A DNA stretch of 64,000 nucleotides from Plectrocnemia conspersa (taxonomy: Eukaryota > Arthropoda > Insecta > Trichoptera > Polycentropodidae). This document shows positions 47,066 through 60,104 of this stretch, in pieces. Position 1 is the first letter of the stretch. The number at the start of each line of letters is the position of its first letter. A program made the translations under genes and the position numbers. Location: NCBI GenBank assembly GCA_009617715.1, contig VTFK01000009.1, positions 1,612,001 through 1,676,000 on the forward strand, written 5' to 3'. A model generated the notes under the pieces. That model was given only the letters and a program-made list of their open reading frames with translations. It was not told the DNA's origin and did no database searches.

Positions 47066-48622
47066 ACGAGTGCGTTATGTGTCGATATGTATTATGTCTA
47101 AAAATTCCCAGCTTATTTTTAGAAACATATTTTTATTTAAAGACTAAATATAATAAGATACAGGTACCATTTTAGTACAATTTCAAGGTAGCAATTTTGA
47201 TATTGCTGAACATACAGATGCACGCAGTTATATACGCTTTTAAAATAAGAGAAGTGCCTTTTTACTTCCTACTCCCAAAATTAGGTCGAATGCGACGATT
47301 GTGGGATGCAAGCAGATTTATATTGTACATAAATTAAACAGCTGGAGACTCGGCAACGCTGTTATGAATCACTTGTTATTCAAGGTGGTGCGTTCCAGCG
47401 GCTTTGTTGGCACTATTCGGTTTAATAAATAAATTTGAAAAATGCATTTACCTATTGCACCTAAGTCTCCGATCGTCACGGACGTGATTAATACACTTGT
47501 TAGGCAAGTCGCATATACTAAGAGTTTAATATTTTTTTTTTCACTATTTAAAGAATTACTGAATTTTATGGTATTATGTTATTGGATAAATATTATTGTT
47601 TATTCTATAAAATGCCATAATATACTTAATTAAAATATTTATCATTAACTATTGATTAAAACAATTGTAAAAATAAACCTTATTAGATTTATGATAAAAA
47701 ATGAAAAAAATATTAATACATCAAATTTATTAGTTGAGTATAATCTATTTTATTATCTAAATTGTATAAATTAAAGAATGTTCAATTTAGATAAATAAAT
47801 AAATAATATATTTAAATTTACTTTTTCTAAAAATACCATATTTTTTTTTTAGTGTTTCGTCATTTTAAAACAATTTTTAGCACAAATTAAAAAATGTAAA
47901 TTTACTAGTTTATTTGAATCTGATTATTTTATATTTATTTAAGACTTCTCTGGTATGCTGTTTTAGTAAAATATTTGGAAACGGGACGCCGTTCGAATAT
48001 CGGTATTTTTCTGGATAAAAAACTAAGGGTGCGATTTAATAAATATATATGGAGATATGTGCATTTGAATAAATACTTTATTCCATAAAACAAATTATTT
48101 GTGCATTTTTGTAAGGTAAATGTTTAAGATTTTTCCCAGAAAATTCGATTAAATACTATTTAGAAAAACAAATTTTATACATAAAATTTCTGGAGAAGTT
48201 ATTTAATAGAATTCTTATTTTTCGAGATTTCTTATCGCTTTTTTGGTAAAAATTATATTTGTACGAATATATTTTAATATTTTAAACTCACTGCATAAAG
48301 AAGGCTAGATCCGTACCAGATATTTGAAAATATAAATGCTTTCTTGGAAGCTTTTAATAGAGGTCAAAAATATTTTAGTGACAAAAAAAAGATTTTCTCA
48401 AATCGGCATTATCTATGCTTTTGGAATATAATATAATAAGATAAGAAGAATCGACAGATTAAAAAAAAATATGGGGCTTTCCATAAAGTTAGTCAATAAA
48501 ATTTGCCTGTCGAAGAACTTAAACATGTTTTTGCAATAATCTAAAAATGTTTTTTTTTATCTTTATCTTGTATTATTTTTTGTCTTAAACTGTATTATGT
48601 ATTTTATTCATATACTATAAAT
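47066..48622. other. AT-rich DNA
   Basis: Long AT-rich block with a slightly richer patch at 47330-47500. No ORF or repeat is supported. Confidence 0.55.
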
Positions 48623-48624
48623 TA

Positions 48625-49404
48625 CAGCTGTAGCTAATTTAAATTTTCATAGGCAATATTTCAAAAACTCTATTAATAAAATGTATTCTTTCCTTAAAAC
48701 TTGTTCTATAGTATTTTTTTTTATGATCAAGTGCATCTGTGGTAATAATTTACATGTTATTTAAGCTTGTAAAGCATCCTCAGTTGCAGTTGACAAACCC
48801 AAAATCATGGAGAAATCTAAACAAATATCGATCACGGTAAAATCTAAAATAATAGCATATATGTTTCAATTGTAGAGAAAGCGCGAAGAGTGGGGCTTAG
48901 TGGTTCTGCTATTCGAAAATGTATTAAAAAATATCGCAAAACTAGAATTCTAGAGAGGATCTAAAAATAATTGAAAATTTGTATTTATCGATGCCAGGCA
49001 GAATACAAGAATTTATTAAAAATAAAGATTAAATTATGTCAAAATAATTTTGTTAAGATGTTATAAAAATGTTTTATTTACAAGCATCTCATTTGTAAAT
49101 GTCCTCGAAATTGCTTTTAATTGATATAACCAAAAAAAGAGTCGGGCGCACGTGTTGAGTTGGAGGCACGCCATTATGCACTTGCTGGGATGACGAAGAA
49201 ATGCAACTTTCTCAGAAATGACGCAATTATACATTCCAAATTTATATTACCCGTATTTTATTAACAGTATTAACAGAAAAAGTAAGTAAACAATTATAAT
49301 TATCTATTATAAATTCAAAAACGTGTAAAAAATGTATCAAAGTTGAAAAAATAGTCAAAATACGTATAAGAACCGCCATGTCAACTTTCAATTGGCCACA
49401 TCGG
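48625..49404 (+). mobile_element. Internally deleted Tc1-like transposon (copy 2)
   Basis: The left end begins CAGCTGTAGCTAATTTAAA after TA (48623-48624). The right end is followed by TA (49405-49406) and matches the copy at 5605-5980, whose end is the inverse of CAGCTGTGGCCAATTGAAAG. This gives imperfect terminal inverted repeats with TA target sites, as in Tc1 elements. Inside, an ATG at 48807 starts MEKSKQISITVKSKIIAY. After a frameshift it continues VGLSGSAIRKCIKKYRKT, a transposase N-terminal helix-turn-helix. This is followed almost directly by ENLYLSMPGRIQEFIKNK and a stop (49030-49032), the transposase C-terminus. The catalytic DDE domain is gone. Confidence 0.8.
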
Positions 49405-49406
49405 TA

Positions 49407-52199
49407 CATTTTTTTTTTATTCATTAAAAACATCAAGAACCCAGAATGTCTTGTTGGATATAAAACGGAGCTATACAACATTATAAGTAAAAAGGTGATC
49501 CTGCATAAAATTCGCTTTTCTTAAAACAAATATGCATAATGTTTGCGTTAATTTTTTAATAAAGATCGAGAAAAGTTTAATATCCAGAATATATAAAATC
49601 GTCAATCTGAGATCACTCCTCAAGCGGTATGCCATCCTAATAAACATTTTTCCACTTTAATTTCTGTTATTAGCAATATTGGATAATGCACAGTAATGCT
49701 ATCAACTAAAGAGTATCAACTAAAAAGTTAATTACAAATTTTGCTAATACATTAAAATTGCTAATTACGTTAAGAATGTTAATGTCGTTAGTGAAAAGTA
49801 TAGAATATATAATTAATAATACTAATATATTACCTAAATGACCATTTAATTAGCGTTCGAAATGATAATGTAACATTTTAATCAATAAAATAAATTATTT
49901 TATATAAATAGCAAAAAAATATATGACCTTTTGAGAAATATACAAGCTAACTAAAACTACTTTTATTTTCTTTCAAAAATGAATGAACTTAGTTTTCTTT
50001 ACATCTCTAATATCATTATTTTGACTTTACATAGATTTTAATATTTATTAAACAACCATTATATTTTTTGATCTGTCGTACCTCACAAGAAGTGTTGTTA
50101 TACTATTATTACATAAAGCAATTTAATCCACCGCAGATATAATAATATCCGCTTTTATAGGTATGTTTTGATGTAATTCATTCAATTCCAAGTATCATTA
50201 CGCCCGTTTTCTCATTACCATGTAATGTAACATGGAAAAAAGCAATTTCATTCTTGATGTTGCCCAATTTCGTCTCATCGACATTGAAGAAACTTATTCT
50301 TTCTCTGCCTACTTGTTACTATCAATAAGTGAATTATATAACATCGTCATATGAAAGCTAAGAAAATTTGTAAGTGTATAATTATGATGATGTAAATATA
50401 TTACTACAGAATCATCAAATCAAAAAGAAGTTTTGCGATAATTATTCTGGATTATATTATATATTTGTTGCAACACAATTAATATAAATCAATAATAAAT
50501 TATGATTAAATTTCAAGTAAGAACTATTCAATATACAAGCTATTTAATGCTTATTGCAAGAATATCATAAAACGCAAAATATAAGTTGTAATCGTGATAC
50601 TACGCAATCTTATGCCTTGCTTTGGTAATGGAACATAATTTATAATTAATTACATGTCTACAAAAGAGATATATTAGAGGTACATACAAGCAATTAATTA
50701 AGTTGGTCTCTTAAAAAACATACGTAATTTATATGTCATTTAAAATAAAACATATTGCTCTCTATACATAAATTCAATTTAATTAACTTTGAGGCACAAT
50801 AATTTATCAAAATTAGTTGCCATAAAGAGCTTTTCAATGTAAACACAGCGGATGTGTGAAATTGATTGTAATCGTTTCAAAAACCGGTATGTCCAACGTG
50901 ATGAAATGCACATTTTTTTAGTCTCTTATAATTATTTCATAAAATAAATTGCTTCCATCTGTAATATTTATGCCATCATCGTGATTAAAATTTAACATAA
51001 TATTATTAGTTTTGAAATTAATATGCGGATGTTGAGTAACTGTAAGTTTTAATCAAAATTACTTTATTAAAATTCTGAATAACTTAAAATTGAATTATTG
51101 ACGCTCAAACAGCCAAAAGAAATATTAATAAATAAGTGGCAATCTTCAGATTTTTACTATCAACAAAACTCGTAAATTTAACGCTCTTTGATCGTTAATA
51201 TTCAGCATCTCTCAAACGGTTATCGGCATCATCTAATAACTCTTTGAAGTGAAGCGCTTTATGTGTTTTGTTATGGGATAAGATTTTTCAATCGGAGCTT
51301 CTGTCAAAATCTAGAATGACTAGATCAATGGTCTGCTATCTATTAAATTCAATTTCAGACTTTGAGCCCCGAAATATAATGGCGAAATAAATAAAATTTT
51401 TAGAGCACTGCAAACAATTTAACAGCAATTTAAAAAAAATCTTGAATTCATAGAAAAAAAATTGCCAAATACGAATAAAGTACACCTTAAGTAAAATGAC
51501 CATTTTAGGTAATAAGCAGTAAAATATAATATTTTCTACATGAAAAAAAATCAGCGCGAATTTACAGAAGACAGATAGTTTAACTCACACTTACTGTAAA
51601 TTATATATTAAATATTACTATCATAATCAAGAGTATTTAACACGTTCTTCACTTGCTGGCTCTATTTTATTCTAACTGTTGTTAAGCGATGTGAACAAAT
51701 TAAAATTGCAAAGAGTACACGATTTGAGTTTTATATTATTACTCATTTTCAATCAACAATGGTTAACTTTGTTTTATCTTCGGGCAAAGCAATCAATAAA
51801 TTTTAATCTTACATTTTTAATTTTGTCTGAACCACTTAAAATCATAGCGACACAATTAACCGCAAAATAAACGATAAAAATGTCTCAAAAAGTAATTAAT
51901 TTGTGTCCTATATATTTTATAAGAAACATATTTTTTTCGTCGGCGTAAACAAACAATATTGCGTATTGATTAAACGGCATTTATATAGCATTTAAAACAT
52001 TACTTCGATGCCCAAATATCTTCACTGCACATGTGAATTAAAAGTTCAGTGCCAAAAGCGAGTAAACAGATACTCAAACATTTCGTATTCCATAAAATAA
52101 TGGCGTTGCTGATATAACCGATTTTGAATTTAAATTCACGCAATTATTCACCCTATGAATATCTGTATTAGGCAATAACTTCAGAGTCCACTACTTCAT
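49407..52199. other. AT-rich DNA
   Basis: Long AT-rich block with small mixed patches (50180-50330, 51190-51300). Short ORFs are featureless. No RNA gene, repeat or regulatory array can be supported. Confidence 0.5.
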
Positions 52200-52398
52200 A
52201 CGATTTCGATTTGGAATATAAAAGTTCAACCGAAGTTGCACCAAGCAGATCTTTGCTGGATCGAACGGGACGAACCTTAGAAGTACGAGAAAGCAGCCGC
52301 TTCCCACTTCAACCGTCCGAACAGATCCAGCTAATGCAGTTACCCGTATTCAGGGATAGGAGAACGTTACAAATACTAAATCAGGGCTGTTTTAAGAG
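52200..52398. other. Short unique GC-richer island
   Basis: A 72-codon plus ORF (52211-52429) of polar composition runs through it and into the MITE. Because it reads into the transposon end, it is unlikely to be a gene as it stands. Confidence 0.4.
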
Positions 52399-52399
52399 C

Positions 52400-52700
52400 A
52401 GGGTGACCATACGTTGGAAATTGAATTAAAAAATATAATGTGTTATATTTTTATTATAAATTATTGTAATGTTGTGGTATTTTATAATCAATAAAACAAT
52501 TCCTTTAATATTCTATTGGTATTTTAAAAAATATTATATTGAACAGATATTCAATCTGGAGAGTGATAACAAAACTGCTCTCATGTTTTTGAGTTAAATA
52601 TGTATATAAATAAACAAAAAAGTAAGAAAGTGATATTTTACACTTTCCTCAACAAATTAAATTAAAAAAAGTAAAAAAATTAATTTCACATGGTCACCCT
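52400..52700. mobile_element. MITE with AGGGTGACCAT ends
   Basis: AGGGTGACCAT at 52400-52410 and its exact inverse ATGGTCACCCT at 52690-52700 bound a 301-bp AT-rich, ORF-free segment. Weaker inverted similarity continues for about 15 bp inside each end. I could not find a clear target-site duplication in the flanks, so the superfamily stays open. Confidence 0.75.
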
Positions 52701-54316
52701 ATTATATTCTCTCACCAATAATATGATGAGCGTTCATATCTTGGACGGACTGTACATATATTCATTATTGCACAAATTTTACGGCCACATTAAAAATGTT
52801 GGTCAAAAGTAATAGACATGCTAATCTTTTTGCGATTATGGGTTAATGTTATTAACTATATTTATCTGGAGATTTCGTATTGCAAACTTAAACATACAAT
52901 AAAAATTATATTTCTGTGACGCTGCGTTTATGGTGTAGATTACCCTTTATATTATAATAAAACATACATGCGATTATAAAACAGATTATCTGCATCAATA
53001 AAATGTTAACGAACCCCGACTGACGAGAATGTCGCTCCTTTCCCATAATCTTCTCAACCGGTTCCGAAAATAAACCGTCTGGATGCGGGGAATCCCCGCG
53101 AATATTGTGGGGATATTCTGGGAAGAATCGCGTTGTGACTATTTTTGGGAAGCGCTGGACTTTTAAAAACAGCGAACAATGAAGTATCGAACTCGACAAG
53201 ATTGATTTTGATTAACATCCGAGCGGGATTAAATTCTGAGAAGTTGGCAGATTATCAATCAGGATTGAACGAAGCGAATTGACTTTCTTTAGAATTCAAC
53301 GAATATAAATCATAACTGAGTAAATGCGAGGTTCATTAGCGCAGAGCATCTGCGCGTTTATTATATACGCAACGTCATTTATTTACTTTATATTATGAAC
53401 CTTTTTTTTTTGTATGTATGTTTCCATCGACTCATTAATCATCACAGCCATGATGAATTTAATAAGGAATTTATTAATGTAAAATATTTATTTAGTAGCG
53501 TTATAACTGTTTATCTATGTTTCAGTTCAGAATGCCAATTTTGAGCGAGCGGACGTGTTTCAGATTTGTAAATGTTAAAAATATATATACTATATGATTA
53601 TTATACATGGCTTTTTATGAGCGACTAGTGCGAGATTATGAATGCATATGTTTCAATAAAATATAAATGTTAAACTACAACAATTTTGATATTTTTTATG
53701 GTAAAATTTACTGCTTGATTGATACAAATTGTTGTGCAATTCTTAATATAAATCATACATATGTGGCAAAAAAGCTATTGTGCATACAGACTAGTGCAGT
53801 GTTCATTTGTATTATATTAATACCAATAATATTAATGTATATAAAAGGCTGAACAAACCATCAAAATCAGTGTCAAATTTTACACGATGTTATTCTTTGT
53901 AGAAAAAATATTATTGTAAATCGTCCGGTCACGTATTGTAAAGTGCCACGATTAATATTAAATACATGTATATTTTATTAAGCATTCAGATTTTTATCTC
54001 ATAACACGCATCAAATTATAATAATACGCATAGCGCGTCACATAATAACAGACACTGAAACAGACTGGTGAACAAATAGTATTACTATTCAAATCACCGA
54101 AGCCATATGTACAATAAATACTCGTACATATACTAGTAAAATTTCAGGATGCACTCGAAAGTATTTCGTGTGTGTATGTTGCGATTAAATAGAATGTCAC
54201 AACCGGTATGCGTAACTTTGCCAAACTTGAGCTGACATTTTCGCTAATCGGATGAGAGGTAAATATAAGAGGTATGTGGAGAAATGAGATTATGACGTCA
54301 AATTAATTTAGTACAC
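52701..54316. other. AT-rich DNA and a unique island
   Basis: The stretch 52990-53270 is a unique mixed-composition island, overlapped by a 97-codon featureless minus ORF (52906-53199). The rest is AT-rich. Confidence 0.45.
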
Positions 54317-54405
54317 AAATATACATGGAAAATTTCCATGTATATTTCTGAGAATTATTAGATATAATATATATTTCCATGTATATTTGGAAATATATAT
54401 TATAT
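54317..54405. repeat. Two adjacent perfect hairpins sharing a motif
   Basis: The first hairpin is 54317-54347: 15-bp perfect arms (AAATATACATGGAAA and its inverse) around one base. The second is 54362-54405: 17-bp perfect arms (ATATAATATATATTTCC and its inverse) around 10 bases. TTTCCATGTATATTT occurs in both, so the second probably arose by duplication and rearrangement of the first. Confidence 0.9.
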
Positions 54406-55884
54406 ATAATATATTACAATCCTACATCACTCGAATCTTAAACAACTGGATAAATAAATAAAAATCGACACATTGTGGAAAGATGCGCGTTGGATCATTT
54501 GTACTATGACACTGCATCGTAAAATCTCCAAATCATTTTAAGTCATCGAGTGTCTAGAGCAAATCCGATGAGTAAAGTGGAAAAATGATATCTGTGTTGA
54601 TTCAGTGCAAACTTTACTGGTGGCAAGTTCAGGATCTGATGTCTTATTCGGAAGAAAGTGAATTTTGATTTTTCTACGGCTTATAGAAAGTTAGAGGAAA
54701 AGATTAACATGTCTCTCTTCTTACATTTTCCTTGCTTACATCATAGTAATTTAGGAGTTATTGAAATAGCTATTTTATCCTACATAATTGATTTTAGCTA
54801 TAGCAGTATATTTTGCAGGTTTCACTACCTACTCAAATAAAAATTCAGATCTCAAAAGGACACATTTCTTTGTTTGTTTTATATTTCAATACGTATCAAA
54901 CCAATAATAAATATCCGTTAAAAATAGTGGAAATTTTAGCATCATTTTTCTAATCTCAAATACCGGTCTTTCATGTACTTGACTGTACGCCACTGATATA
55001 TTAATAAATTTTTAAATTAGAAAATATACTTTTAAAGCAAATTATATATTTATTTTCTGACAGAACCGTAAATGAATGCACTATTCATATGAAAATCAAG
55101 TTTAAATACGTAACACTGCATCATCGGTCAGCCTAAGAACAAAGAATTAATTAATTTTGTATTTAAAAGGTCATTGGTTTAAATATAGATTGTGTCAACG
55201 AGACAAAGAACAAAAGCAAGAGTCGTATATAAAACTTGTCAAAAATGCTCCAAATTACCTTCAGATTTGTTATTCTGCATTCTACATTCGATCGCTTGTT
55301 TCACGTCTCGTGAAAGCTTTATAACTGGTCGGTCAGCGAGTAATTAATTCCTTGCCGGCCGACCCAGAGCGAGAGCTATATAGAGTAAGTAAACGAGGGA
55401 CAGATTCATAGAAATACATTTTAACCAGTACATTTATATTTGTACTAATGAAAATATAATTAATCTGAAAGAGGCTATTAAGATTAGATGCTGCTATAAA
55501 CTGTCACTTGACAGGCGCGAAACGCCGAATTAGATAATAGTTGTAAGGCGACACAACACCTGTTAATGCCAAAATGTTCATATAAATCAATTATTTCATT
55601 TTTTAATTAAATTATATTTATACTATACAGTCAGTTTGAAGCTATTCATTTTATCATTATTCAAGTTTACGCCCCTTAGCTCTAAAGCACACGATACGGA
55701 TTTATGTTCTATATACTTATCATTACTCCGATTGATTAATAAATATAAAAAATATAGTAATAATTTTATTATCTATAAATTTGTTTGAAATATAAACAGG
55801 ATTACAAACAAAAACTTGCCATCTCTTTCGCAATTATGAATAATGATGAAATGGATAGCCCTCGAACTGACTGTGTTAACGCAA
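54406..55884. other. AT-rich DNA with a small GC-richer patch
   Basis: The patch at 55270-55400 is mixed and unique. The remaining sequence is AT-rich with no supported feature. Confidence 0.5.
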
Positions 55885-56290
55885 ATAGGGTATAGTGAAA
55901 ATATAATTTCATTGGAAAATACTCATTTATTTAACGGTTTCGAAAATTTCATTTGCTGTTCAAACTCAAACCTAACTTGATTTAATAAAAACTCTAAGAC
56001 TAACTATAGTTTTTCAATTTTCATTAAAATAATTATTTTAAGTTAGGTTTGAGTTTAAACTGAAAATATACGCTTCGTAACTTAAGTTTCATATATATTT
56101 TATAGTATATAATTTCACTAGCACCTATTAGTTTAATTATATTTTTGCTAGTATAATATATGTATATATCTACCGGTAAAAATGTATTTGGATATTACTT
56201 TACTATAGTTTGTGAAAATATATTTATACTATTGAAAATATATATTCACTGAAAAATACACATTCACTGTAACATATGTATATACAAATA
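55885..56290. mobile_element. Family C foldback repeat, copy 5 (longest)
   Basis: The left arm has TAGTGAAAATATAATTTCAT and TTTGCTGTTCAAACTCAAAC followed by CTAACTT. The right arm has the inverse, AAGTTAGGTTTGAGTTTAAA, and later TATAATTTCACTAG. Beyond this, CTACCGGTAAAAATGTATTT and GTGAAAATATATTTA match other copies. The two-armed form indicates a foldback MITE without coding capacity. Confidence 0.65.
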
Positions 56291-56739
56291 GTTTTAATAT
56301 ATTAATAATTGGCTCCTTTTCACAAAAAAAGGACAATGTATATATAATTTGATTATTATTTTTCTACATCATTGTAATTAAGATTAGTTTATAAACAATG
56401 TAAAAATTCAACGAATAGTAATTTGAACAAAGATGAGTTTAATATCAATATAAATATGATAACGTAAGACTATACGCACAAAATATATTATTTGTCGGAT
56501 TCGTAGTAAAACTTATCAACATGTTTGTAAATCCTAAAGTTCAAGAAAATATTTATTTGTGTAACGTTGCGGCAAGATCATTCCTACGAGCCCCACTCCT
56601 GACCACTAAGCAAGATAGTTTGCTCGTTGGTATTGATTAAAAAAAATAATGTGAATGTGTCGCTTCAATAAAAACAAACTTCGATTTTCAATTTGAAAAA
56701 AATCAGCCATGTCCCTTCAAATGTAAGTTTATAAATATG
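56291..56739. other. AT-rich DNA
   Basis: AT-rich, with a small mixed patch at 56560-56630. Nothing is supported. Confidence 0.5.
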
Positions 56740-57065
56740 TAGATTATGTTTCGTTTTATTAACTCTTCAGCTGTGAAGTTTCGGTTTTTCGCACTTATGC
56801 GTAACGATACGCTCGCGAAATTACACCATTATCCGAAACGAGGCAAAGTGTTTAGGTTGACAGGCGCTAAAAGGCCAGAGCCGAATTCGGAGCTCATAAT
56901 TATGCATAATTTCGTGACCCTCCGAGGAGCGATATGGGCTCCTAAAAAAATCGTCGGCCTCTTTGAACCTCTGGCCAACAGGGTCACAAAATACGAAAGC
57001 GTATAATGCTCTCGTAATATTTTTAATTGAAATTCCAACGCCCTTAATAGACGCCCAGTTTGTGG
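56740..57065. other. Unique GC-richer island
   Basis: Overlapping 86-codon (+) and 69-codon (-) ORFs span it without recognisable domains. It contains ATTATGCATAAT near 56897, a palindromic homeodomain/POU-like word. It is a candidate enhancer or conserved non-coding element. Confidence 0.4.
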
Positions 57066-57179
57066 GTCGAATGAGGATATTAAAATGAAAAGTTGAGAGG
57101 CACTGTAATTATTTTAAAATAATACAACTCAATAAGGATTGTCTTATTTAAAAAAAAATATAAAAAAATAAATTTTATA

Positions 57180-57530
57180 CAACTATTAGATACGAATATT
57201 TATATTATGATATACTGGTTCACTGCCAGTTCACAGTGAGAGATGGTCAGGGGTCGCCAAGTCGAGGTCAGGGGTCAACAGCCGAATCCGAGCGCCAGCC
57301 AAAAACCGATTCGATAAAACCGTCTGCTCAGGAAGTTGCCAACCAGACACATTTGCTCTGTCATGAATATCGATTGTATTAATATAAATTAGAAGTTGCA
57401 TTGAAAAATCGAACATACTGACCCTGTGGCTTGATATCGTCGGGTCAAGGCTGATCGTTTGATCTTTGTGTTCTGAGAATGATATCATGGTTGATTTATT
57501 TGAAAAAGATATTCGATGTCGCAAACATTT
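57180..57530. other. Unique island with nuclear-receptor-like half-sites
   Basis: A mixed-composition island opening with a cluster of GGTCA half-sites at 57244-57277. A 97-codon minus ORF (57231-57524) overlaps it without a recognisable domain. Confidence 0.4.
57244..57277 (+). promoter_or_regulatory. Two direct-repeat-1 nuclear-receptor-like sites
   Basis: AGGTCA-G-GGGTCA (57265-57277) is a direct repeat with one-base spacing. TGGTCA-G-GGGTCG (57244-57256) is a weaker copy just upstream. DR1 elements bind receptor dimers of the HNF4, COUP-TF/Svp and USP types. Function here is inferred from sequence only. Confidence 0.4.
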
Positions 57531-59485
57531 TGATTCAAGAATAATAAGTGAGTCACATATAAAACGATAAAAATAATAATGAGGCTATTTATTAACAAAA
57601 CATTGCGACTATTATTTTTTCAAATAACTCAATGTTGCAGCAAAACTAATGGTAAAGGATATTCAATCAATTGATACTGTTTTAAAACATCCTAAAACAA
57701 GGATTAGAAGACTATTCTCGAAGTTATTTAAAATAAATAAATAGTATACATACTACATATATATTTGTAAATCTACATATATAGAATAGGAAAAGAAAAA
57801 GTGAACAATGACGTCCATAAAATTAATAGAACATTAGACTTCAAGGTAGAAATAAACACCATTGATTTAGCGGATTAATAAAATTAATTTAGTGTTACGT
57901 ACTCTGATTTATATTATACATATGTAATATTAAATAAATCTAATATGATTAAAACGCAATTATTTTGCTGTGAATTTATGAACGTATGTTTTATAGTGAA
58001 GTAATCAGTGAAAAGAAGTGATTGATTTTTTAATCATCCGTGTGAACGATGCGATGAATCGATAATGTAATCTTGTTACTTGATACTGAGAATAATAAGG
58101 TACTGTTGCCGCGTGAAATCCATTAAAGATCGTCACAAAGGAAACGATTCACATGTTAAAATATATAAGGGATGGAAAGAAAGAGACTGATTTACTCATT
58201 TACAAATCATTCGTCCAATCAATTGCTCCTCCCGGTTATTTATAAAATAGTGAATGGAAAATTCAAAAGCGTATTGAATGGCTAAAGCTGCGATGTAATA
58301 CATGCAAAACAATAGATTCTAATACAACTAAATTTCATCTGGATTAATTTATTAATATTCTTTACAGCACAAAATGAAAAAATATTTCAACTGGCTTCTA
58401 ACTACAGTTAATTGTCCTTCATTATTCTTCACTTTCTGATAGATCCGCGAACAAAATAGTGAAGTTATATATTTAAAAGAAATATTCCAATCCTTAATAA
58501 TTTAAAAATACGTATAGGGCATAGCGGCTTTACGGCAATTCACCCTGTATAAAAAAAAGCAATACATAAATGAACTAGCTGTCAGTCTTTCACTACCGCG
58601 AGGTACCGCAGCTAGCAAGTGTGTGTAAATACCGGACGCTCAACTTTATATGTTATTCCGTTTTTTTTTTAAAAATATTTTTTAGTATTTAATTGGCAAC
58701 ATTGGATATAGCAACAACAATATATTGTATCTATTCTACATATTTTTTTGTATACTTTTATTGCTATTTATCATTCAGGTTAGTTCAGCTAATAATACGA
58801 TTTAAAATCTTTTTCTACAAGCAAAACCATAATTTTATTTATTTTAATACATGTGCAGGTTTATTCTTATGCATCCTCCATTGAGAAAAAAGCATACATA
58901 AATATAATATTAACCCTTTGCACTCCAAAGATATTTTTAAATGTTACTTATCAAGCCATTTTCAGTGATTTATATTTTGAGTAATACAGGGGAGGGAGAA
59001 TTATGTTTAAATGTATATCTAAAAGGGGTTTAAAATTATTATAAATCTTTGTTGTGTATATTAAATATTTTTGTGACAAAATATTTTTTTTAAATTAAGT
59101 GTGATACTTTTTAAAACAATCCCTTGAAATATATTTTTGTGTATGTTTTCACAAATTTTGCAATAATTTTTTTTATCAATTTCTGCGATGCTATTCCTCA
59201 AATTTTGATTGTAACCTGCTTTAATAAATATTCTAAATAATATACCTAAAATATCAATAAATTAAAAAAAAAATTACCATAAAATGCATTCTGGAATGAA
59301 AAGATCGTAACCAAAAAAAGCTTCCATATTCAGAACATAAATGATTCCCATATTTATGAATTTATAATTTTTAATCTAAATTACTAATATAACAGTCATA
59401 ATCTTCACTTCACGCAAATTCATTTTCGATAGCTTGAGATATCCTTCTGGACTATCTCCAGATTGTAAATATTTCCTACCAGCAC
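57531..59485. other. AT-rich DNA
   Basis: Long AT-rich block with a mixed patch at 58520-58650. A tract ending CAG followed by GTTAGT lies at 58778/58779, a weak splice-like junction. No gene is supported. Confidence 0.5.
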
Positions 59486-59535
59486 TCGTTGACGCGACTA
59501 GAGGGAATCATATCTCAACATACCTTGTAATTTCG
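59486..59535 (+). repeat. Short coding-like repeat E, copy 2
   Basis: It reads VDATRGNHISTYLVISRK and pairs with the minus-strand reading at 13100-13152. The surrounding 81-codon ORF (59434-59679) may be a longer relic of the same element, but I cannot name the family. Confidence 0.55.
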
Positions 59536-60008
59536 AGGAAAATAAATATGTATAATATTTACTTTTTTGGCCCTTTTATATTAAATGTAAGTCGGTTGAA
59601 TTACTTGGCCACCAGACCAGAGAAGCATGCTTTAGGGTACTACATACTAGGAGATTATACAAAGCACACAGTGCATTAGACCTTCACAATTGATCGCGTT
59701 TCGCTAGCAAAAAGTAAGAAATTAGAATTACGAATAAGTAATAATCAAAATAAATTTGTAGCAATTGTGTTTCCTATATTGAACATGTTGACGACGATTC
59801 GAAAAGTATAATATGATTCAGGGTGCTCACTACCAGCTATGGCACAACTGTAAACCATTTTATAGAATATTTAGATTAGCGATCTGATTAATCGTGCTAA
59901 TGTTATTATTATACTCTAGATTTAAAAGGTATGATAAAATATTTGCAGAATAAGCGCTCCATCAAAGTGTACTAGGGTAATCGAAATTTAAGTATTTTAA
60001 ACTATTTT
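59536..60008. other. AT-rich DNA
   Basis: AT-rich with small mixed patches. Nothing is supported. Confidence 0.5.
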
Positions 60009-60104
60009 TTAACTGACGTGCAACTGTGAATCACTATGATACTCTAAAAGCATCGAAAAAAGTAACACCATCAAGATAATCAGTATCATTGAAAGCGAAC
60101 TCAT
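60009..60104 (-). CDS. Possible small ORF, hydrophobic N-terminus
   Basis: An ATG at 60104 opens a 31-residue frame ending in TAA at 60009-60011. It starts MSSLSMILIILMVLLFSMLL and then becomes polar (EYHSDSQ), which looks like a signal peptide or single membrane segment. Upstream on the same strand (60105-60330) lies a unique GC-richer island that could hold a promoter or 5' leader. There is no homology I can name. A hydrophobic run this long can arise by chance in AT-rich DNA, so it may be no gene at all, or a first coding exon read past its donor site. Confidence 0.2.
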   Translation of the reverse strand: MSSLSMILIILMVLLFSMLLEYHSDSQLHVS

